Position numbers and translations under genes: made by a program. Below, piece after piece: positions 1-6,990 of a stretch of 64,000 bases of DNA. Source of the DNA: Bacteroidales bacterium (lineage in GTDB: Bacteria > Bacteroidota > Bacteroidia > Bacteroidales > Muribaculaceae); the NCBI GenBank assembly GCA_029007645.1, contig JAQXIE010000024.1, positions 1 through 64,000 on the forward strand, given 5' to 3'. The stretch's first letter is position 1; each line of letters begins with the position of its first letter. The notes under the pieces were generated by a model. It did no database searches, was not told the DNA's origin, and saw nothing but the letters and a program-made list of their open reading frames with translations.

Positions 1-102
1 TTGGATTCCCTACGATCTCTCCACCACCGAATTCACCGACCGAGTCTTTGAACTTTTTTGATTTTTTTTGCTAAAAAATTTGGTGGTTAAAAAAAATAGC
101 AT

Positions 103-110
103 TAACTTTG
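103..110 (+). promoter_or_regulatory. Bacteroidetes -7 element TAACTTTG upstream of tRNA-Gln, with TTTG at 79-82
   Basis: TTTG(79-82)-N20-TAACTTTG(103-110) matches the TTTG/TAnnTTTG Bacteroidetes promoter consensus. Confidence 0.65.
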
Positions 111-151
111 CATCGTCAAAAGCGAAAGAGATTGCTGATGATACTTAAAAT

Positions 152-222
152 TGCCTTGTGGTGTAATGGTAGCACACCGGATTCTGGTTCCGTTTGTGAG
201 AGTTCGAGTCTTTCCAAGGCAA
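152..222 (+). tRNA. tRNA-Gln (anticodon CTG)
   Basis: Acceptor TGCCTTG/CAAGGCA, T-loop GTTCGAGTC, anticodon loop TTCTGGT; U1-A72 pair fits Gln; CCA not encoded. Confidence 0.85.
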
Positions 223-225
223 CAA

Positions 226-262
226 AAAAGAACCGAGGCTTTCGCCCCGGTTCTTTTTTTGT
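226..262 (+). terminator. Rho-independent terminator after tRNA-Gln
   Basis: Hairpin gaaccgaggc..gccccggttc followed by ttttttt. Confidence 0.8.
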
Positions 263-350
263 AAATAACCCTGAATCCTTTCTGCAGTCAATCATGCGAT
301 GAAGGCAACTAAAAGGGCGTCTCGAGCGTTTATCTATAGAAAGGATAAAT

Positions 351-869
351 TTGACAGTTATGAAAAAAGGAATGATAGCAGCAGCTGCGGTGCTGCTGAT
401 GCTGGTTGGTTCGGCATCTGATATGAATGCTCAACAGAAGGCTCGCCCCTATGTCGGTGGTCCCGGCATCGCTATGGCCGGTTCGCAGAATTATGCCGCA
501 CTTCCCAAGGAGGCCCGGAATTTCATCGAGAAGCATTTCAAAGGCCAGAAAGTCACCAAATGCGAACAGTATTTTGCCAAGAATAAGTATGAGGTGGAAC
601 TTTCCAATGGTGTCGATATCGAGTTCGACAACAAGGGAAAGGTTGTTGAGATTGATGCTCCCGACAATCAGTGCCTGTCGCCGCAGGTAGTGAAGAGTGT
701 GCTTCACGGCTCGGCCTATAAGCGTCTGGAGCGTGACGGAATGCTTGGCAATGTCGAGTCCGTTGAGTTTGACAAGCGCGGCAAACTGGTTGAAGTTGAT
801 CTGTCGATCCAGGGTCCCGACACCTATGTGTTCGACATCAACGGCAATTTCATAGCCATCAGCGACTGA
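351..869 (+). CDS. Secreted PepSY-like domain protein (Bacteroidetes periplasmic family)
   Basis: 172 aa with signal peptide; repeated 'YEVELSNGVDIEFDNKGKVVEID' / 'VESVEFDKRGKLVEVDLS' pattern typical of PepSY-like proteins. Confidence 0.7.
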   Translation: MTVMKKGMIAAAAVLLMLVGSASDMNAQQKARPYVGGPGIAMAGSQNYAALPKEARNFIEKHFKGQKVTKCEQYFAKNKYEVELSNGVDIEFDNKGKVVEIDAPDNQCLSPQVVKSVLHGSAYKRLERDGMLGNVESVEFDKRGKLVEVDLSIQGPDTYVFDINGNFIAISD

Positions 870-1015
870 TCGCAATACGTCAGACTACAAGACATTCGAG
901 GCTGTGTCGTAATTTTACGGCGCAGCTTTGTTTTTTTTATATGGAACGATGACTAAGCGAACCGGAGCGCCCTCGGTGCGTTCTATTTATAAAAGAGAAT
1001 CTTCCATATTGCTCT

Positions 1016-1766
1016 ATGGCTGAAAAAAGCGAAATTACTGGACGCTTGACCGCGTGATGTGGTTGCTGATCGGGCTGGCTATCACCGCCGGCGTGATCTG
1101 GCTTATGTATTATCTGCGCGACGCCCTGTTGCCCTTCTTCGTTGCTTGCCTCATAGCGTACATACTTCAGCCACTGGTGGATTTCAACATGCGCTGGTGT
1201 CATATACACAATCGGACGATCGTGTCCGTGCTCACCCTGTTGGCGGTGACAGCCGTGCTTGCCGGCATACTGTGGCTCACCATCCCGTCGATTATCAACG
1301 AACTGGGACGTTTCGATGAAATTATCCACGATATTTCCACCGGAAAGATTAAATAGCCACGCGAATATGACGCGATACTGTCCTTTCTTGGACGTCATTT
1401 CAATCCCAACAATATCATCGAGATGCTCGAGAATATGCGCATCGAAAGCATTGTGTCGAAAGGATCGTCGTTGTTGTATGAGTCGACTCAGGTCATCCTG
1501 CATGCCGTTTCATGGCTGCTGACCATCATATATGTGCTCTTTATCCTGATTGACTACATGGAGATCAAGAGCGGATTCCAGCAGATCGTTCCCCAGCGGT
1601 ACAGACCCCAGGCGATTGAAATTTTCAATAGCATGGCCAACGGGATGAACCACTATTATTGTCGGTATGGGGTTCGCTTTTAGGCATCATCGGCATGATC
1701 ATAGCTCTGCCCGTCACCGTCTTCATAATGCAATACTATCAGACCTATATTTCCAACCGGAAATAG
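1016..1766 (+). pseudogene. Degraded AI-2E family transporter (PerM-like permease)
   Basis: Fragments in different frames: MAEKSE.. (ATG 1016), YWTLDRVMWLLIGLAITAG..GKIK*(TAG 1354-1356) PREYDAILSFLGRHF.., then after a frame change WGSLLGIIGMIIALPVTVFIMQYYQTYISNRK*. Total ~250 codons versus ~350 for an intact family member. Confidence 0.8.
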
Positions 1767-1825
1767 AGTGCGGGGGTGATGTTTTCGTACAACAAAATCA
1801 AGCCGCTGTCGTTTTTTTAACGAAC

Positions 1826-1902
1826 GGGGCATTAGCTCATCTGGCTAGAGCGCGACATTCGCATTGTCGAGGTGGGCGGTTCGAGTCCGCTATGCTCCAC
1901 CA
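1826..1902 (+). tRNA. tRNA-Ala (anticodon CGC)
   Basis: Cloverleaf GGGGCAT..ATGCTCC ACCA, anticodon loop TTCGCAT, G3:U70 alanine identity pair, encoded CCA. Confidence 0.9.
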
Positions 1903-1913
1903 AATTCATGAAA

Positions 1914-1949
1914 CAGGGGACAGACGAATCCGATTCGTTCTGTCCCCTG
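1914..1949. terminator. Long hairpin between tRNA-Ala and the convergent GH64-like gene
   Basis: caggggacaga(c)gaat..attcgttctgtcccctg near-perfect inverted repeat with one bulge. Confidence 0.65.
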
Positions 1950-1970
1950 AAAATGTTGTGCTATGTTTGA

Positions 1971-4460
1971 TCAGCGCAGGAACCGGGCGGAGGGGGTGCT
2001 GCCGTCAGCCATAGTGGCCTGTACAATATAAAGGCCACGAGCCCATCCGCTTACATCCAGAGTCACTGTGCCGTTAATGTCGATAACAGTCATCACACGG
2101 CCCGACAGGTCATATACCACCAGCGATGCCTCGCCGTCGGTCGTAACTACGGCTGAATCGGCAAGGGGCCTATAAACCACCCGCAGCGGCGAGATTGCGC
2201 CGACATTATCGATGTCTGTTGGAGTCTTAGTGTAGAAGTATACATTGGCCAGATATCCGGTGTTGTTGGTACCGCCGTCAAACTTCACTTGGAAAAGATT
2301 TCTGAGGTCAACGTTGTCATAATTGTCGAGTTCTACATCGTAGCTGTTCCATTGTTTCTGGTTGACCGTAGGTGCACTCCAGAGTTTCTCCTGAGAAGGG
2401 GAGATCGGCGTGAAGCTTAACGCCGTGCCGTCGGGCGTCCAGTAGTCCACGTGCATGTGCGAGCAGTCGGATACGTCCAGCCGGCCGTTGTTCTGCTCAA
2501 ACTCCAGACCAAGGTAGTTGAAGTTGGTCAGTTTGTAGACGTTCTTGCCGTTGATCGGGGTTATTTCGGCATTAGTCGTTTGCTGCCATGAGCCGACGTT
2601 TGTAGCGATTGCCGGGTTGTACTTGTGGCTGAAGATCGACTTCACAATTGCTTGGTCGTGCACCGGATCCGGCACATCCGAAGGTGCTGTCTCATCCTGA
2701 TCGTTCTGCTTCTCTTTCCAGAAATAGAGGTTGTCGATATAGAGTGTTTGTCCCGAGCCGCCGTCGTATTTGATCTGGCCGAGCTTCGTGAAGTCAACGT
2801 TTGCAAAGTCGCTCAGGGGAATGTCCACCTGAGTCCATTTGTTTGCTTTAAGGGTTATTGCCTTGCTGTTCGTGTCGACCGTGGGATTGAGCGAGATGGG
2901 GTAGAAATTGAGGGTCATGTCAGCCAGCGGGTATATGTCCATGTGGACATACTGCATGTCGCTGAAGTCGTAGGTGGCATCGCTGTGGCTGAACTGATAG
3001 CCCTGGAAATTAAAGTTTTTCATTTCCCACGTGTCGTTGCCGCCGCAGAGCTTTACGGAGGTCTGAGTGCTCTGATTCCATGAAGCTATGAATACGTCGG
3101 GCGTATATGACGTGTATGAGTCGGAGAAGATGCTCTTGACATTTGCAGCCTCCTTGTCGGGACGGGGCGAAGCGGGAATCTCCGGATCTTCATTATCGTC
3201 ACCGGTGTCAATACCTTTGAAGCCTCCAATCGTAACGGTCACTCTCTCCGGATTTACGGAGTAGCATGTCGCGCTCTGTTCGAATGTGTCGTCGTATGCA
3301 AACGCATACGTGCGGCCGCCCGATGTCGAGATGTCGGTCTGATGGAAGAACTTCACATATTCGTTGCAAGGATAGTCCGAACCACCCGAGAAGGGAGCCG
3401 TCGGCCCTTCGGGATTCCAGTCCTGCACGTCGGTGGTGCAACGGATCATGGCGCGATTGAACGCCGCACAGAACATGGCTTGTACTGCCTTGTCCTGTTC
3501 GTTGCCCGATGCAAATGCGCCAGCTCCCTCGATGGCATCGTTTGTGGATGGCTTCGTGTAAATTTTGGCGACAGTCCCCACATTAAAGTATGAGCCTTCC
3601 ACACAGGTCAGAGTGAAAACATCGCCGCTGACGCGTCCTGTCCATCTACCCAGTACGCCCATACGGATATTGGCATCGTTATAGCGGTAATAATCCCATA
3701 CTTTATTGATATAATCATCAAATATATTGGATTGCTTGACCGCCGAGACCTTTGACGGCTGCTTGATGATTCCGCCCAGATTGTCCCATGTCATGTTGGT
3801 ATCCAGACAGTTGCCGTAGATTGTGTTGCCGAGCTGTGAGTTCCATTTGTCGATCACCGTTTGATAATCCACAAACTCGCCGCGCTTCGTGTAGGGTGTG
3901 CTTCCGTCCACATCGCCTGTGGCATAGAGCTCCAGGCCCATGGGATACTGGAAAGCATCGACACGGGTGGTGTTGATCCAGATTTCGCTCGTTTTGGGCT
4001 GGTATGTGAATTCGATGTTTTCCCAGCGCAGCCCGTTGTTGGGATCGGTCGGATTTCCGAAATCGTGTCCCGCATAGCCTCCGGCGTCATGGACGTGAAG
4101 GAACATCGGCGACTTGAAGGAAATCAGCATGCGGCATGCGAAGGTGTCGCCGAGGTAGATGGTCTTGTCCTTGATATCCGACAGCTTTGTGAAGATGTCG
4201 GCGAAGAGCCAGTCATGACCGTCTTTACGGATTGTGTTGACTGCGGGGGTGAGATTTTTGGTCACGCATTGTCCCTGATTTGCCGTGGCTGCGATGTCAT
4301 AGTATACATCTGTGCCTTCGCCGACTTTGCCAATGATGGCTACATAAATTTCATTGTCGGCAAACTGACCTTCTGAATTGTTGACAAGCTTGAGGGGAAT
4401 GTCCGCCCAGGCGCAGAGGCACGCCATGAGCGATGCCAATAAGGTAAATTTCCGTTTCAT
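1971..4460 (-). CDS. Secreted GH64-like beta-1,3-glucanase with two tandem beta-sandwich/CBM-like modules and T9SS-type C-terminal sorting domain
   Basis: Signal peptide MKRKFTLLASLMACLCAWA; GH64-like core ending 'FFHQTDISTSGGRTYAFAYDDTFEQSATCYSVNPERVTVTIGGF'; two ~140 aa repeats beginning (A)xVKSIFSxxY; C-terminus 'LVVYDLSGRVMTVI..GLYIVQATMADG'. Confidence 0.7.
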   Translation of the reverse strand: MKRKFTLLASLMACLCAWADIPLKLVNNSEGQFADNEIYVAIIGKVGEGTDVYYDIAATANQGQCVTKNLTPAVNTIRKDGHDWLFADIFTKLSDIKDKTIYLGDTFACRMLISFKSPMFLHVHDAGGYAGHDFGNPTDPNNGLRWENIEFTYQPKTSEIWINTTRVDAFQYPMGLELYATGDVDGSTPYTKRGEFVDYQTVIDKWNSQLGNTIYGNCLDTNMTWDNLGGIIKQPSKVSAVKQSNIFDDYINKVWDYYRYNDANIRMGVLGRWTGRVSGDVFTLTCVEGSYFNVGTVAKIYTKPSTNDAIEGAGAFASGNEQDKAVQAMFCAAFNRAMIRCTTDVQDWNPEGPTAPFSGGSDYPCNEYVKFFHQTDISTSGGRTYAFAYDDTFEQSATCYSVNPERVTVTIGGFKGIDTGDDNEDPEIPASPRPDKEAANVKSIFSDSYTSYTPDVFIASWNQSTQTSVKLCGGNDTWEMKNFNFQGYQFSHSDATYDFSDMQYVHMDIYPLADMTLNFYPISLNPTVDTNSKAITLKANKWTQVDIPLSDFANVDFTKLGQIKYDGGSGQTLYIDNLYFWKEKQNDQDETAPSDVPDPVHDQAIVKSIFSHKYNPAIATNVGSWQQTTNAEITPINGKNVYKLTNFNYLGLEFEQNNGRLDVSDCSHMHVDYWTPDGTALSFTPISPSQEKLWSAPTVNQKQWNSYDVELDNYDNVDLRNLFQVKFDGGTNNTGYLANVYFYTKTPTDIDNVGAISPLRVVYRPLADSAVVTTDGEASLVVYDLSGRVMTVIDINGTVTLDVSGWARGLYIVQATMADGSTPSARFLR

Positions 4461-4529
4461 GTACGGTGTTGAAGGTATTTAAGATTAACTGATTAAATTG
4501 AAAGTCTGACTGATTGGCAAAAATTCGCA

Positions 4530-4560
4530 CAAATTTAACATTTTTAGCGGTATTGTCAAA
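4530..4560 (-). promoter_or_regulatory. Predicted promoter of the GH64-like gene
   Basis: On the minus strand: TTTG(4560-4557)-N19-TAAATTTG(4537-4530). Confidence 0.6.
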
Positions 4561-4587
4561 ATCTCTGAATCCTAATATTGGTTTCAA

Positions 4588-4618
4588 TTTGAAATGATGT
4601 GAAATTTCAGTAATTTTG
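4588..4618 (+). promoter_or_regulatory. Predicted promoter of kdsB
   Basis: TTTG(4588-4591)-N19-TAATTTTG(4611-4618); ATG at 4625 is only 6 nt downstream. Confidence 0.65.
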
Positions 4619-4624
4619 CCTGTG

Positions 4625-5401
4625 ATGAACTGTGATGACGATGTGCTTGTAATTATCCCGGCACGCTATGCTTCAACAAGGCTTCCGGGCAAACCGCTTG
4701 CGAAAATATGCGGTGAGGAGATAATATTGCATGTATGTCGACAGGTGTCGCAGACAGGCTACAGGATGGCAGTCGCCACCGACGACGATCGCATCTTCAA
4801 CTGCGTACGTGACGCAGGTTACAGGGCTATAATGACGGATTGCCGACATACATGCGGCACGGAGCGCATTGCCGAAGCGCTGGAGACTTTGCACTCGGAT
4901 GCCGGAATCATTGTGAACGTTCAGGGCGATGAGCCTATGGTGAGTCCGGATCAGATCCGGGCTGTGGTAAGCGTCCTGAAGACGACCCCGTCGGCCGACA
5001 TCGCCACAATGGTCTATGCTTTCGACAGCAGCCGAAGTTACTCGGAATTGCAGGATCCGCACAGAGTGAAAGTGGAATTGTCGTCACAGGGCAATGTGAT
5101 CAATTTCAGCCGCAGCGTAATCCCGTGGCTGCGCGGTGAGAGCACTGAGAGCTGGCCGTCGAAATGCCAATATTACACCCATATAGGCATTTACGCTTTC
5201 CGGGCCAATGTGCTCCGCGAAGTAGTGAAATTACCCAGAAGTCCTCTGGAAATAGCCGAGCGTCTGGAGCAGATGCGCTGGCTCGAGAACGGCTACAGAA
5301 TCAGTGCGGCGGTCACCGGCAGCGATACCATTGGCATCGATACCCCCGCCGATCTGGACCGCGTCCGTAAACTCTATGACAATAATCGTTCCGCCAAATA
5401 G
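4625..5401 (+). CDS. kdsB: 3-deoxy-manno-octulosonate cytidylyltransferase (CMP-Kdo synthetase)
   Basis: IIPARYASTRLPGKPLAKICGEEIILHV.., CGTERIAEA, VNVQGDEPM, QYYTHIGIYAFR. Confidence 0.92.
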   Translation: MNCDDDVLVIIPARYASTRLPGKPLAKICGEEIILHVCRQVSQTGYRMAVATDDDRIFNCVRDAGYRAIMTDCRHTCGTERIAEALETLHSDAGIIVNVQGDEPMVSPDQIRAVVSVLKTTPSADIATMVYAFDSSRSYSELQDPHRVKVELSSQGNVINFSRSVIPWLRGESTESWPSKCQYYTHIGIYAFRANVLREVVKLPRSPLEIAERLEQMRWLENGYRISAAVTGSDTIGIDTPADLDRVRKLYDNNRSAK

Positions 5402-5418
5402 AGGCGGTGATAAAAACA

Positions 5419-5447
5419 ACGGAGGGAGGCTCGCAGCCTCCCTCCGT
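5419..5447. terminator. Bidirectional terminator hairpin between kdsB and MFS gene
   Basis: Perfect 13-bp stem acggagggaggct-cgc-agcctccctccgt. Confidence 0.65.
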
Positions 5448-5475
5448 CGCGTTATGCGGTATGTTGATTAATACA

Positions 5476-6942
5476 TCAGAGATCGCCGACAACCTCGCCT
5501 TCGGCGGCTTCCTTGTCGGTCTGCGGAACGTTGGGCAGTTCCAGCCCGTAATGGTTCTTTGCATCGAGCGCTTTGAGCATGATTCCGAAAATCAATGCAA
5601 GACCTCCCAGACATGCGAACAGCACCATCGGTACGGTATAGTTGTACTGTAGCGGATCGGTAACACCCTTATTGGTAGCGGACAGAACAGCACCTATAAT
5701 CATCGGGAATGCGTATAGACCTATGTTCTGGATCCAGAAAATCACGGCATATGCCGAGCCGAGCAATTTATTGTCGACCAGTTTGGGCACCGAAGGCCAA
5801 AGCGATGCGGGAACCAGCGAGAAGCTGATGCCCAGCAGAATAATGGCCGCGTATGCAATTACAGCCGATTTCGTGGCAGGAAGGATAAAGGCAAACGTAA
5901 GGTGACATACAATCATCAGCAGCGCTCCGAAAATCAGCATCGTGGCTCCTTTTCCCTTGCGGTCAAGATAGTTGCCAAGGAACGGAGTGATTGCCGCAGC
6001 TCCCAGAGGGAATACGAAGAACACCTGGCCGGCCTGTTCGGCCGTAATGCCCAGATTGCATTGCAGCATGTTGTTGGCATACTTCTGGAAGGGGAAGATT
6101 GCTGAGTAGTAGAGCACGCAGAGCAGTGCCACAATCCAGAATACCTTTGACGAGAAAATATATTTCAGATCGGAGATCTTGAACGGATCATCCTTCACCT
6201 CGCCGTTTGTACCCATTTCCTTCTCAAGCTTGCGGTCCATGAAGGAGTAGGATATGAAGCATATCAGACCGATGCAGAGCAGCAGCACAGCCACTCCGAG
6301 GGGACGCGATACGGAGACGTTGTTATGGAAAGCGGCGATGGCGGGACTGCCCAGGAACACAACGGCCACACCCACACGGGCAATAGCCATCTCGATACCC
6401 ATGGCCAGTGCCATTTCCTTACCTTCGAACCATTTTACGATTCCTCGCGACACCGTGATGCCGGCCATTTCGACACCGCATCCGAATATCATGAATCCTA
6501 TGGCCGATAATTTGGCTGACGCCGGCATGCCCTTGAAGAACGGAGTGATGTTCCACCATGTGTCGGGAAGATTGACAAAGTCTTCCATGGCGTGCGAAAG
6601 CGAACTGTTGGCAAACGCATCGGTCAGGGCGTAGAAATTGATCGCACCGCCGATCAGCATCACCGAGCCCGAGAGGATGGCGGTGAAGCGTACACCCATC
6701 TTGTCGAGGATGATGCCTGCGAAAATCAGGAAGAATACGAATACGTTCAGAAATGTTTCTGATCCGGCGAAGCGACCGTAAGCCATCGGTCCCCAGCCTT
6801 TTTCCGACTGCAGATACTCTTGCAGCGGTGAGAGTACATCCATGAAGATGTAGCCGAAAAACATAGCCGATGCCAGAAGGACAAGTGCCGTCCATCGTGC
6901 CCATGCTTTGTCTCGCAGCAGTTGTTGAGTTGTTGTTGCCAT
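5476..6942 (-). CDS. Major facilitator superfamily transporter
   Basis: 488 aa polytopic protein; 'FAGIILDKMGVRFTAILSGSVMLIGG', 'GNYLDRKGKGATMLIFGALLMI'. Confidence 0.85.
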   Translation of the reverse strand: MATTTQQLLRDKAWARWTALVLLASAMFFGYIFMDVLSPLQEYLQSEKGWGPMAYGRFAGSETFLNVFVFFLIFAGIILDKMGVRFTAILSGSVMLIGGAINFYALTDAFANSSLSHAMEDFVNLPDTWWNITPFFKGMPASAKLSAIGFMIFGCGVEMAGITVSRGIVKWFEGKEMALAMGIEMAIARVGVAVVFLGSPAIAAFHNNVSVSRPLGVAVLLLCIGLICFISYSFMDRKLEKEMGTNGEVKDDPFKISDLKYIFSSKVFWIVALLCVLYYSAIFPFQKYANNMLQCNLGITAEQAGQVFFVFPLGAAAITPFLGNYLDRKGKGATMLIFGALLMIVCHLTFAFILPATKSAVIAYAAIILLGISFSLVPASLWPSVPKLVDNKLLGSAYAVIFWIQNIGLYAFPMIIGAVLSATNKGVTDPLQYNYTVPMVLFACLGGLALIFGIMLKALDAKNHYGLELPNVPQTDKEAAEGEVVGDL

Positions 6943-6990
6943 ATATAATTTATTTCGGTTAGTCCCTCGTGTGCGGCGGGTGAATCGCGT

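Noticed and set aside
330-875. 181-aa minus-strand ORF opposite the PepSY-like gene
   Set aside because: The plus-strand ORF has a signal peptide and repeated domain pattern; the antisense ORF has no domain evidence.
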